From the NCBI RefSeq assembly GCF_000686805.1, contig NZ_JMLP01000010.1, positions 1 through 64,000 on the forward strand: a stretch of 64,000 nt of DNA, in the 5' to 3' direction. Shown here piece by piece: positions 41,346 to 50,015 of the stretch. This DNA is from Bacillus sp. UNC41MFS5 (GTDB lineage: Bacteria; Bacillota; Bacilli; Bacillales_B; DSM-18226). Positions within the stretch are counted from its first letter, which is position 1. The number at the start of each line of letters is the position of its first letter. The notes beneath the pieces were generated by a model. It saw only the letters and a program-made list of their open reading frames with translations, ran no database searches and was not told the origin of the DNA. The translations under genes were made by a program, and so were the position numbers.

Positions 41346-41576
41346 GTGGATAAGGTAACATGTATTGCCTACCTATTATACAAATCATCTAAGAATCAAG
41401 ACATTAGAGAAAATGCAATCCTTTTATTAAACGGAGATGTGCCCATACGAGATTTAAAAAGAGATGCGTCTATTCAGGCACATGTAATCATCGCAGAATC
41501 ACTACTGAAAAAAAATCAAATCGACAAAGATCAAGTTCAGCTCTTTGCCGAGCAATTTATGTATTTAGAAGTGTAA
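41346..41576 (+). CDS. Small helical protein, unknown function
   Basis: A 76-aa protein (GTG start; GAGGAG 8 nt upstream). It is mostly helical, with KVTCIAYLLYKSSKNQDIRE at the start and AEQFMYLEV at the end. No signal peptide or recognised motif. Convergent with the acetyltransferase gene. Confidence 0.6.
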   Translation: MDKVTCIAYLLYKSSKNQDIRENAILLLNGDVPIRDLKRDASIQAHVIIAESLLKKNQIDKDQVQLFAEQFMYLEV

Positions 41577-41592
41577 CCTTTCAGATTGGGAG

Positions 41593-42057
41593 TTATTGTC
41601 CGATTTGTTTTTCATAACAAAAAATACCACTTCCATTTTTCATGGTTGCTGAATTATAATATACAAATCCTAATGATTCCCAAAAGTGTTGTGCTCGGAT
41701 GTTCTCTTTTAATACACCAATTCTAACGACTTTCTTACCTCGTTTCAGCATTTCATTTTCGTAAACTGCAAATGCCTGTGCACCGAACCCATATCCCTGA
41801 TAATCACCATGCAGCAGTAATAGACCTAACCACGGAAAATGGTCCTTCGGATTTTCTAATAAGTAATCAATTATTCCAATATACGTGTCATCAAGCTTAA
41901 TAAATGCACTAAATGAATTAGGATTTAAGAATTCTTCTTCCATGTCAGCAAGTGTTCTGGCCTCTTTACCATTTTCAAACATATTATATTCGGGATTCGA
42001 ATTAATCATTTCGAGTGCTATATATAACGTTTCTTTTTTAACCTCTTCTAAATACAT
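41593..42057 (-). CDS. GNAT family N-acetyltransferase
   Basis: A 154-aa acetyl-CoA-dependent transferase. The CoA-binding motif A is LLLHGDYQGYGFGAQAFAVY (about 85-104; normally Q/R-x-x-G-x-G/A), followed by KKVVRIGVLKENIRAQHFWESLGF, the typical motif B. Substrate unknown. ATG; GGAGGTACCTAATTTCA upstream. Confidence 0.87.
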   Translation of the reverse strand: MYLEEVKKETLYIALEMINSNPEYNMFENGKEARTLADMEEEFLNPNSFSAFIKLDDTYIGIIDYLLENPKDHFPWLGLLLLHGDYQGYGFGAQAFAVYENEMLKRGKKVVRIGVLKENIRAQHFWESLGFVYYNSATMKNGSGIFCYEKQIGQ

Positions 42058-42242
42058 TGAAATTAGGTACCTCCATTTTATAGTTTTCTAAAATGATTAT
42101 ATCAAAACTGCATAGTTTAGAAACGTTAGTAGAACAATTCATGTCATAATTTTTCAAATTGCAAAATAGGTTTAATCGTTGTGTAATTTTTCATTACATA
42201 TTAAACCAATTAATTTTAATTATAGAAAAGGAGATTTTATTT

Positions 42243-42377
42243 ATGGTACAAGTAGAAGTAACAGTAACTTTAGAAGGAAAAAGCTATTTAACAAATGTCA
42301 TCGCCAATCGTGAAACATCAGAAGATGAAATATTCCAACTTGCATTAGAACAAGTTCAAAAACAATGGAAGAAATAA
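42243..42377 (+). CDS. Small BA3454-like stress response protein
   Basis: A 44-aa protein (MVQVEVTVTLEGKSYLTNVI..., ending LEQVQKQWKK). Two short strands and a C-terminal helix match the small family named after B. anthracis BA3454, as far as I recall it. AAAAGGAG lies 8 nt before the ATG. Cytosolic; function unclear. A terminator follows. Confidence 0.65.
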   Translation: MVQVEVTVTLEGKSYLTNVIANRETSEDEIFQLALEQVQKQWKK

Positions 42378-42419
42378 TAAAAACCAGCAGATTGATTCTG
42401 CTGGTTTTATTATTTTTTA
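42378..42419. terminator. Bidirectional intrinsic terminator
   Basis: AATAAAAACCAGCAGA-TTGAT-TCTGCTGGTTTTATT, between the convergent small gene and helD. Confidence 0.88.
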
Positions 42420-44759
42420 TTAGATTTTACTTAATTGCTCAATTGTGTACGTATCATGAGGTGTTTTCTCCATTAAAGGACTAATCCCTGAAGTGGTAAG
42501 CAGATGCAGTTCATGCATGGCCCTTGTGCAGACGGTATAAAATAATTTCCTTTCACTTTCTTCCTTGTACCCAGAACAATCATACAAAATTACTGCGTCG
42601 AATTCGATTCCTTTCGCCAGGTAAGAAGGAATAACAAGAATCCCTTTTTCATAGGAAATTGTTCCCTTCTCAATTAGATGCAATGAAATCTCGTTCTTAA
42701 GCGCACGATAGGCCCTTATGCTTTCATCAGATGTCCTGCAAATGACTGCAATAGTACGATGTCCTTCATTTTGAAAATCCTTTATTTTTCTTACAATTAA
42801 TCCTGTAATGCCTTCCTCATCAATGACAGAAACTAACGGCTTCCTGCCCCTGCGGTTAAAGGGTTCAATATTTTCCCCACCCTCAATCAACGTACTGGTA
42901 AAGTCGACTATTTCTTTTGTCGATCGATAGGTTTTAGTAAGGACAAACGATTCGACCTCATCTCCTGATTTGACTTGGTTGGATAGAACAGTTTCGGCAC
43001 CCGTAGCACCAGAAAATATTGCTTGATTAAAATCCCCGAGCAAGGTCATTTTGCTATAAGGAAATAGAGTTTGAATAAAAGCAAACTGAAATGGTGAATA
43101 ATCTTGTGCTTCATCAATAAAAATATGCCGTATCGCCGTATTAGACTTACGACCTTCAATTAAATCCTGGAGATACACATATGGTGTGGCATCTTCATAT
43201 GGAATGATTTTCTCATTTAATTTATCCACCGTCTGTCTGCAAATTTTCTTCCATTCAACCGGCAGGCTTTTATCCATATATTCAACTTGCTTAAATAACT
43301 GGCAATAAACGCGTGGAGCATCAACAAACCGTAAACTCTTTACTCGTGTAAATAATGGCTTGAACTTCTCTTTTACGACCATTTCCGCAAGAAACTTTTG
43401 CTCTTGCTCAAAATCATCAAATGAATTATCGGAAAATTGATGCTTTTCCTGAAGCTTTTTGAAAGCCTCCATAAAATCTTCTTTTTCGAGGTATTGGATT
43501 TCATCCTCCACCCAACTCCTTGAACGCTCTTGCCTAACTTTTCGCTTTAAATCTCTTAACAACCATTCTTTAACAAGCTTCATTCGATTAGGAATAGTAA
43601 TGTGCTCCTCTAAAGAATAAAAATAATCGTGAATCTCCTTTTTAGAAATTAATACATCTCCTCTAAATTTTAAATCCCTAAAAATTAGTCCCTTTTGCGA
43701 TAATCCTTTTGCGTACTGATCGATGATATTTTTAAAGTCCAAACTTGCTTTAAAGCGAATCCCCTCAACTCTTTCATGATAATCCTTTTCATCTTTCCCA
43801 CTTAGCAAATACTCCATTTGGGTAAAAGGGTCTTCCACATCAAATTCTCTCCCTAATCGAGAATTTAGGTATTCCTGAAAGGTGGATTGCTGCATATTTT
43901 CTTCCCCAAGCTCCGGTAAAACTGTGGCAACATAGCTATTAAATAGAGGGTTAGGAGAAAATAACATAATATTTTCTGAATTTAAGGTCCCACGATAACG
44001 ATAGAGCAGGTAGGCAACCCGTTGCAGGGCTGCTGACGTTTTACCACTCCCTGCAACCCCTTGAACAATCAGTACTTTTGAACGTTCATTGCGAATAATT
44101 TCATTTTGCTCCCGTTGAATAGTAGCAACAATGCTTTTCATTTGAGTGCTCGCATTGTTTCCAAGGACCTCCTGAAGCATTTCATCTCCAATCGTTACCC
44201 CTGTATCAAACATCCCTTTAATCTCTGAGGCTTTAATAATAAATTGACGTTTTAAGCTCATATCCCCTTCAATCGTTCCTTCTGGGATTTTATATTGAGC
44301 TGGGCCTGGTGAGTAGTCATAATAAAGGCTCGATATGGGTGCACGCCAATCATAAATTAAGAAATTTTCATCATGTTCATCCATCAAGGACGCAATTCCA
44401 AGGTATACCTGGTCCATGGCTGTTTCCCCTTTTTCTAAAAAATCGATCCGGCCAAAGTATGGGGAATACTTTAATCTTGACAGTGTGTTAAGCTGATTAT
44501 CCAACTGTTTATGTGTCCGCTCACGTTCAGAGAGAAGCTCAACCTGCTGTTTAATACTGGCCGCTGTTTCAATTACATCATCAGGTTCATCTAAATTGAC
44601 GGTAACATCTTCCCAAAATTCCTTTCGAATTTCAAGGACATCAGCACCTACTTTTCCTGCATTTGAATTTAATTTATTTATTTTTTTATCGATTTCATTT
44701 ACCACTGAAGTGACTCTTGTTTGTTCCATTTGCCAGTCTTTGTTTAGTAAATCGCTCAT
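42420..44759 (-). CDS. helD: RNA polymerase recycling ATPase HelD
   Basis: A 779-aa UvrD/Rep-like SF1 ATPase that binds RNA polymerase and releases it from nucleic acid. Walker A is GVAGSGKTSAALQR (about 240), the DExx box is IFIDEAQDYSPFQF, and later motifs include LLGDFNQAIF, TKTYRSTKEI and YTVCTRAMHEL. The N-terminal coiled coil (about 10-90) enters the polymerase in studied HelDs. GGAGAG selects the ATG at 44759 rather than the TTG at 44789. Length matches Bacillus HelD (774). Confidence 0.92.
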   Translation of the reverse strand: MSDLLNKDWQMEQTRVTSVVNEIDKKINKLNSNAGKVGADVLEIRKEFWEDVTVNLDEPDDVIETAASIKQQVELLSERERTHKQLDNQLNTLSRLKYSPYFGRIDFLEKGETAMDQVYLGIASLMDEHDENFLIYDWRAPISSLYYDYSPGPAQYKIPEGTIEGDMSLKRQFIIKASEIKGMFDTGVTIGDEMLQEVLGNNASTQMKSIVATIQREQNEIIRNERSKVLIVQGVAGSGKTSAALQRVAYLLYRYRGTLNSENIMLFSPNPLFNSYVATVLPELGEENMQQSTFQEYLNSRLGREFDVEDPFTQMEYLLSGKDEKDYHERVEGIRFKASLDFKNIIDQYAKGLSQKGLIFRDLKFRGDVLISKKEIHDYFYSLEEHITIPNRMKLVKEWLLRDLKRKVRQERSRSWVEDEIQYLEKEDFMEAFKKLQEKHQFSDNSFDDFEQEQKFLAEMVVKEKFKPLFTRVKSLRFVDAPRVYCQLFKQVEYMDKSLPVEWKKICRQTVDKLNEKIIPYEDATPYVYLQDLIEGRKSNTAIRHIFIDEAQDYSPFQFAFIQTLFPYSKMTLLGDFNQAIFSGATGAETVLSNQVKSGDEVESFVLTKTYRSTKEIVDFTSTLIEGGENIEPFNRRGRKPLVSVIDEEGITGLIVRKIKDFQNEGHRTIAVICRTSDESIRAYRALKNEISLHLIEKGTISYEKGILVIPSYLAKGIEFDAVILYDCSGYKEESERKLFYTVCTRAMHELHLLTTSGISPLMEKTPHDTYTIEQLSKI

Positions 44760-44923
44760 CCAACCACTCTCCAGGTAAGTTTTGGTCAATTGTTGACAAT
44801 TGAATCGAATTGTGTTAATGTTATAATAGGTAATTTCTAATCAACCTCATAATAAATAATTTATGCCAACTGTCATTTTATCATGCTCCCTCTACATTTT
44901 CAAGAAGATTATTACTACGAATC

Positions 44924-44949
44924 AAAAACGCCTTTTGGGCGTTTTTTTA
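44924..44949. terminator. Intrinsic hairpin between helD and yceI
   Basis: AAAAACGCC-TTTT-GGGCGTTTTTTT. It lies in the 414-bp divergent interval 44760-45173, with no gene before it on either strand. On the minus strand it would precede helD; its role is unclear. The rest of the interval holds the yceI promoter and operator. Confidence 0.6.
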
Positions 44950-45074
44950 TTGTCTATTTTCCTTATACCGCACTCAGTAACCTACAACCTTTCCCTTATA
45001 GAAAATTCAATCTGCCATTTTTAACTTATAAAGATAGTATTGGAAAAAGCTTAAAAAAAATTAATAAAATATAA

Positions 45075-45104
45075 TTGACAATATGTTTGTCAGCAACATA
45101 TAAT
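45075..45104 (+). promoter_or_regulatory. Sigma-A promoter of the YceI gene
   Basis: TTGACA (45075-45080), 18-nt spacer and TATAAT (45099-45104), both perfect. The -35 is part of an inverted repeat, TGACAA-TATGT-TTGTCA (45076-45092), a possible extra operator. Confidence 0.8.
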
Positions 45105-45139
45105 TTATCTTGAATTAAGTTATTTCGATTTCAAGATAA
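45105..45139. promoter_or_regulatory. MarR-type operator candidate downstream of the yceI promoter
   Basis: TTATCTTGAA (45105-45114) and TTCAAGATAA (45130-45139) are perfect inverted arms separated by 15 bp, starting right after the -10. The half-site resembles the MhqR box TATCTCGAA. A bound repressor would block the start site. Confidence 0.55.
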
Positions 45140-45173
45140 AAAATAAAAACAAATATACTGGAGGAATTTAAAA

Positions 45174-45707
45174 ATGACTAAAACAAAATGGGCTCTTGAT
45201 GCATCACACAGTAGTGTAGATTTTTCTGTTCGCCATATGATGATTGCAAACGTGAAAGGTACTTTCAACAAATTTGATGCGACAATCGAAGCAGATCCAA
45301 CAGATTTAACAACAGCAAATATTGAATTTTCCGTTGATACAGCTAGTGTAGACACACGTAATCAAGACCGTGATGGTCACCTGGTTTCTGCAGATTTCTT
45401 TGATGCAGCAAACCATCCAGCAATGACATTCCGTTCAACAAAAATTGAAAAAACAGATGATGGTGAATACAATGTTACTGGTGATTTAACACTTCGCGGT
45501 GTAACAAAACCAGAAACATTTGCGGTTACTTTTGAAGGTCAAGGAAAAGATCCATGGGGAAATGAAAAGGCTGGTTTCAGTGCAGAAGGCACGATTAATC
45601 GTTCTGAATATGGCCTCGTTTGGAATGCTGCTCTTGAAACTGGCGGCGTCTTAGTAGCTGATAAAGTAAAAATCAACCTTCAAATTCAAGCAGCAAAAGC
45701 AGAATAA
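45174..45707 (+). CDS. YceI family lipid-binding-like protein
   Basis: A 177-aa protein of the YceI/lipocalin-like family: WALDASHSSVDFSVRHMMI, NIEFSVDTASVDTRNQDRDG, LTLRGVTKPE and the C-terminal DKVKINLQI. Family members bind polyprenoid or other amphiphilic molecules in a beta barrel. No signal peptide, so it is probably cytosolic. GGAGGAATTTAAAA precedes the ATG. A strong promoter and an overlapping inverted repeat suggest repressor control. Confidence 0.92.
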   Translation: MTKTKWALDASHSSVDFSVRHMMIANVKGTFNKFDATIEADPTDLTTANIEFSVDTASVDTRNQDRDGHLVSADFFDAANHPAMTFRSTKIEKTDDGEYNVTGDLTLRGVTKPETFAVTFEGQGKDPWGNEKAGFSAEGTINRSEYGLVWNAALETGGVLVADKVKINLQIQAAKAE

Positions 45708-45723
45708 TCCCAGTTGGTCACAT

Positions 45724-45763
45724 AAAGAAAAGGCGTAAAGAAATTCACGCCTTTTCTTTATTA
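45724..45763. terminator. Intrinsic terminator
   Basis: AAAGAAAAGGCGT-AAAGAAATTC-ACGCCTTTTCTTT, between the convergent yceI and ATP-grasp genes. Confidence 0.88.
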
Positions 45764-45786
45764 AAACATCGTACTTTTTAAATAAG

Positions 45787-46728
45787 CTATACTATCAATC
45801 GATCTAGCTCTTCTTTCAAAAACTTAGCAAGCTCTAACATTCCAAATTTTCCAGCCTTTGATTCCGCCTCAGAATTATAATTGGTATTTGTATTGATGTC
45901 ATAGGTATAAATTTCGCCTGCTCCATTACGAATAAATTCAATACCGGCCACCTGAATCTGGTTAGCATCAAGTACCCGCTCATACTTTTTAATAATCGAA
46001 TCAGAAAAACCAGCAATGATTTCAAATTTTGGTTTCTCTTCCTTCTCTTCACCGACTGGACAAAATAAATCACCCATCTGGCAAGCATCTGCTGGGCATA
46101 ATTGAAATCCTTCCGTCGTATCTACCTTAACTGCATAAACGAATTTCCCACCGATGAATTCGCAGCGGGTAATAAAACTCTCCGGTGCTTGAATGTAATC
46201 TTGAATTAATGTTACCCCGTCCACTGGTTCTTCGAAAGAAGGTCCCTCTACATAGTTTTTTAATCCCTCTAAGGATTGAAAAAGCTGAACACCCAACCCT
46301 TTCCCTGCTCGGTTATGTTTTGTGATAAAAGGTTTACCCATAAATTCAACTGCCGCCTCAAGGATTTGCTCCTTCCCTACGGCTGCAATGGTTCGAGGGG
46401 TTTGGATTCCGTATTTATTTAGTTCTAAGTATTGAATAACCTTGCTAACTTCCAGCTGAAGGGCTCGGGAACCGTTAATAACTTTTCTGCCGTGCGCTTC
46501 AAGCCAGGAGAGGACTTGTCCAGCAAATTCGGGAGCAAACCGATGACCCCTTGTATGTGAGGACGCACTCATTCGGTTATAAAAAACCCCTTCTGGAGGT
46601 TCTTTTGAAAGGTCGAGACGACCTCTGTCCAGATGCCATTCTTCATAGGGCACACCTAGTTCGTCTAACCGCTTTGTTAGATGAATGGTCCAGTCGCTAT
46701 TTTCATGGATGATATATACTTTTTTCAA
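45787..46728 (-). CDS. ATP-grasp family protein (RimK-like ligase)
   Basis: A 313-aa ligase-fold protein. The ATP-grasp elements are KPFITKHNRAGKGLGVQLF (lysine and glycine-rich loop), VTLIQDYIQ and, near the end, AGIEFIRNGAGEIYTYDIN with the metal-binding Glu/Asp/Asn. It may ligate an amino acid or peptide; substrate unknown. TTG start at 46728 lies 8 nt after GAGGGGG; the longer frame from 46797 lacks an RBS. Confidence 0.82.
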   Translation of the reverse strand: MKKVYIIHENSDWTIHLTKRLDELGVPYEEWHLDRGRLDLSKEPPEGVFYNRMSASSHTRGHRFAPEFAGQVLSWLEAHGRKVINGSRALQLEVSKVIQYLELNKYGIQTPRTIAAVGKEQILEAAVEFMGKPFITKHNRAGKGLGVQLFQSLEGLKNYVEGPSFEEPVDGVTLIQDYIQAPESFITRCEFIGGKFVYAVKVDTTEGFQLCPADACQMGDLFCPVGEEKEEKPKFEIIAGFSDSIIKKYERVLDANQIQVAGIEFIRNGAGEIYTYDINTNTNYNSEAESKAGKFGMLELAKFLKEELDRLIV

Positions 46729-47048
46729 AAAAAAGACCCCCTCGTACTGATTATATTCTATTAACTTTGTGCGCTTAATTTGCAAAAAATCTATCATCTA
46801 ATAAAGTTTCATATTCTATAATTTTAGAATTCGATTAACTATTTGTGAAGTAGAAATTCGGTTTCCGAATAATTTTTCCTTAGGATTTGATAAAATTTTA
46901 CAAAAACAATAGATTTGCCGTCGACATTTATGCAAACTATCATTTTAATTGTCAGAATAAATAGAAAAACGTAGAGAATTTTCTATTGTTTTGTTTCAAT
47001 TTTCGAAATATTATTTACTAGCAAGCTATAAAAATTAGGAGGAGTTTT

Positions 47049-49424
47049 ATGAAGAAACTATTAAAAACAGGTCTATCCACCGCAATAATGGCTGGAACAT
47101 TGTTTGCCGGATTCCCAGGCAACTATGCTAGTACATCAGGTGGATCTCTACCAAAAAGTCCGACTACTGCTTCGCATTCTTATGGGTCACTAGACTTATC
47201 GGTAGTAAATGAAGAGAAATTGATAGAGTTACTAATTAGAGATGGTGTTATCTCGAAGGATGCAACTCAAGCCGAGAAACAAAAAGCACTACATAATTAC
47301 CTAGTACAAAAAGGTAAAGAGGATACCGTAAAAACGAATGACCCAATCGCTGCAAAAGTAAAAGCTGGTGACGCGAAAAAGCAAAAAAAGTTTAAAGAAT
47401 ACAATAATGGGATGATGAAAGGAAACGGTAACAAATATGGGCAAGACGTAAAAGAAGGAAAATCTCCTGGAGTCGTCAAACAAGGTAAACTTTTAACGCT
47501 TGTAGTAGAGTATTCTGATTTTAATCACAACCAACTTAAACCAAATGAAACAGATAATTATTACGAGGATTATACAATTAAACACTTTGAAGATATGATT
47601 TTTGGTGCTAACGGAGTAACAGGTCCAAAAGGAGAAAACTTCATTTCTCAAAAGCAATACTATGAGCAGCAATCCGGTGGCACCTACACGATTAATGGTA
47701 AGGCATACGGATGGTTAAAAGTACCTGGCACAGCGGCGTTCTACGGTGCTGATGGTAAATCAGGACATGATAATGTGAAACCAGGTGGTGCAGCACAATT
47801 AGTTAGGGACGTTTACGAAGCCGCAAAAGCTGCTAATATTCCTCTCCAAGACTATGATTTGGAGGACCCGCATGATTTAGATGGAGACAGTAATTTCTGG
47901 GAGCCAGATGGATTAGTTGACCACCTCCAAATCATCCACGCCGGTATGGGACAAGAAGCTGGTGGCGGTTCCCTTGGTAATAACGCGATTTGGTCGCATC
48001 GCTCTGCAGTACAATATGACCCAGATGGAATTGGTAATGGCTTACCAGGATTCTACGACTATACGGTGATGCCAGAAGACGGTGCTACTGGCGTATTCGC
48101 TCACGAATATGGTCATGACTTAGGCCTTCCTGATGAATATGATACAAACTACTCTGGAGCTGACGAGCCAAACCAATATTGGTCCATTATGTCAAGCGGA
48201 TCATGGGCTGGAAAGGTTCCTGGAGCAGAACCAACAGGATTCTCCCCTTATGCCAAGCAGTACTTCCAAGCAACACTTGGAGGAAAATGGACTAATCCAA
48301 CAGTTGTCAATCTAGAGGATGTTACTTCAAAAGGAACACAGTTCTTACTAGACCAAGCAAATTCTCCGCTTGGAAAGAATAACCAAGCAATTCGAGTAAA
48401 TCTTCCACAAAAAGTAAAGCACGTATTAAATCCGTTTGCAGGCAAATTCTCTTTCTGGGGTGGCACTGGCGATGAGTCTGACAACAACATGGTAACGTCA
48501 GTAGATTTAACTGGTAAGAATTCTGCTACATTGGATTTCGATGCTTACTATAAAATTGAAGATGAATGGGACTACGCTTTCGTACAAGTTTCTGAAGACA
48601 ATGGAACAACTTGGACGTCACTTTCAAATGCGAACACGACTTCTCGTGTAGTATCAGGTGTTTACCCTACAATCCCTGCGAATCTTCCAGGTTTCACCGG
48701 AGACTCAAATGGCTGGACAAAACAATCTTTTGATTTATCGGCCTATGCGGGCAAGAAAATTCAATTGAAGTTCCGTTACATTACTGACTGGGGATACAAC
48801 GACACTGGTTTCTTTGTTGATAATGTAAAGGTTACGGCTGACGGTTCTAGTATTTTAACTGAAGACGGTGAAGGCGCAACATCAACTATCACACATAACG
48901 GCTTTAACAAGTTTGATGGAAATGTGTACGCTGATCATTATTATTTACTGGAATGGCGTAACCATCAAGGAGTAGACCAAGGTTTAGCTCACATTAAACG
49001 TGGAAGTTCTTTAATGAGCTATGACGGCGGATTGGTTGTATGGTATGTAGATGATAGCTACACAGATAACTGGACAGGTACTCACCCTGGAAATGGCTTC
49101 TTAGGTGTTGTGGACTCTCACCTTGACAAGGAATTAACATGGCTCCTTGTTAATGGGAATACTGCAAAAGCAAGTACTCGTTTCCAAATTGCCGATGCAG
49201 CTTTTGGTTTAGATCCTACTTCTGAATTAAATATCACTTATCCGGGCATTCAAACATTGAACGTTCCAAGTCAAGCGGCTGTATCAACATTTGATGACAG
49301 CAAATCCTACAAAAATGCATTTGTACCAGATGCTGGTCGCGATATCCCGCACTACGGACTAAAAGTCCGAGTAAATGGACAATCAAAAGATAAATCTGTT
49401 GGGTCTATCGTAATCTATAAGTAA
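47049..49424 (+). CDS. inhA: Immune inhibitor A-type secreted metalloprotease (M6)
   Basis: A 791-aa secreted zinc protease. Signal peptide at residues 1-27, a propeptide rich in Lys, then the catalytic domain with HEYGHDLGLPDEYD (about 351-364; HExxH plus the third Glu/Asp region), and a beta-rich C-terminal half (SVDLTGKNSATLDFDAYYKI, IQLKFRYITDWGYNDTGFFV) as in InhA. Members cleave host antimicrobial and matrix proteins in B. cereus, and this one probably acts on environmental proteins. AGGAGGAGTTTT precedes the ATG. The 250-bp upstream region holds no other gene. Confidence 0.93.
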   Translation: MKKLLKTGLSTAIMAGTLFAGFPGNYASTSGGSLPKSPTTASHSYGSLDLSVVNEEKLIELLIRDGVISKDATQAEKQKALHNYLVQKGKEDTVKTNDPIAAKVKAGDAKKQKKFKEYNNGMMKGNGNKYGQDVKEGKSPGVVKQGKLLTLVVEYSDFNHNQLKPNETDNYYEDYTIKHFEDMIFGANGVTGPKGENFISQKQYYEQQSGGTYTINGKAYGWLKVPGTAAFYGADGKSGHDNVKPGGAAQLVRDVYEAAKAANIPLQDYDLEDPHDLDGDSNFWEPDGLVDHLQIIHAGMGQEAGGGSLGNNAIWSHRSAVQYDPDGIGNGLPGFYDYTVMPEDGATGVFAHEYGHDLGLPDEYDTNYSGADEPNQYWSIMSSGSWAGKVPGAEPTGFSPYAKQYFQATLGGKWTNPTVVNLEDVTSKGTQFLLDQANSPLGKNNQAIRVNLPQKVKHVLNPFAGKFSFWGGTGDESDNNMVTSVDLTGKNSATLDFDAYYKIEDEWDYAFVQVSEDNGTTWTSLSNANTTSRVVSGVYPTIPANLPGFTGDSNGWTKQSFDLSAYAGKKIQLKFRYITDWGYNDTGFFVDNVKVTADGSSILTEDGEGATSTITHNGFNKFDGNVYADHYYLLEWRNHQGVDQGLAHIKRGSSLMSYDGGLVVWYVDDSYTDNWTGTHPGNGFLGVVDSHLDKELTWLLVNGNTAKASTRFQIADAAFGLDPTSELNITYPGIQTLNVPSQAAVSTFDDSKSYKNAFVPDAGRDIPHYGLKVRVNGQSKDKSVGSIVIYK

Positions 49425-49430
49425 TTAAAT

Positions 49431-49468
49431 GAGTCCCACCTTCTTACTCTAGAAGGCGGGACTTTTTT
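49431..49468 (+). terminator. Intrinsic terminator of inhA
   Basis: AGTCCCACCTT-CTTACTCTAG-AAGGCGGGACT followed by TTTTTT, one mismatch; it reaches the stop of the convergent ykuD gene. Confidence 0.82.
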
Positions 49469-49955
49469 AGGGACGAATTGTAACTCTCGTGCCATTTGGT
49501 ACTATATCTGCCAACTGCAAAACATCACGATTATACATTCTTACACAGCCATGAGAGACCGCTTTCCCAATTGAACTTGGGTTGTTGGTACCATGAATAC
49601 CATAGCCCTGTTTTGATAAGGATAGCCACAATACACCGAAGGGTCCCCCGGGATTATATTGCCGATTAACAATCACGAAATCCCCAGTTGGTGTATTTGT
49701 CAACATCTTCCCTACGGCGATGGGAAAAATTTTCACTAGTCTGCCGTTATTGAATAATGAAAGTCTTCGTTTACCAACAGAGATTTGAATGGAATATGGA
49801 ATCGTAGAAGGCTCTGGCAGACCTGGAATTTGAATTTTTTGACCCACTTGTAAATGACCAACCCCAGGATTGGCTGCATAAAGGCGTTGCAGGCTGACGC
49901 GATAATTAGCGGAGATTACACCCAGCGTTTCCCCCGGCTTAACTGTATGAATCAT
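49467..49955 (-). CDS. ykuD: L,D-transpeptidase with LysM domain (YkuD-like)
   Basis: A 162-aa wall enzyme. A LysM domain ([20 protein letters not shown], residues 3-46) binds peptidoglycan; the catalytic domain has [14 protein letters not shown] and the nucleophile motif SHGCVRM. It forms 3-3 cross-links or transfers wall peptides. AGGTGGGG lies just before the ATG at 49955; a frame from 50012 overlaps the neighbouring gene region and lacks an RBS. No signal peptide, as in B. subtilis YkuD (164 aa), found in spore coats. Confidence 0.92.
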   Translation of the reverse strand: MIHTVKPGETLGVISANYRVSLQRLYAANPGVGHLQVGQKIQIPGLPEPSTIPYSIQISVGKRRLSLFNNGRLVKIFPIAVGKMLTNTPTGDFVIVNRQYNPGGPFGVLWLSLSKQGYGIHGTNNPSSIGKAVSHGCVRMYNRDVLQLADIVPNGTRVTIRP

Positions 49956-50015
49956 GAGACCCCACCTTTCTCTTGACAGCATATGCCCAAACCAGTTTGT
50001 GGGTAACCTCATTCA

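Noticed and set aside
44883..45074. 63-codon plus-strand frame across a terminator hairpin
   Set aside because: No RBS; it spans the hairpin at 44924-44949 and the AT-rich region before the yceI promoter.
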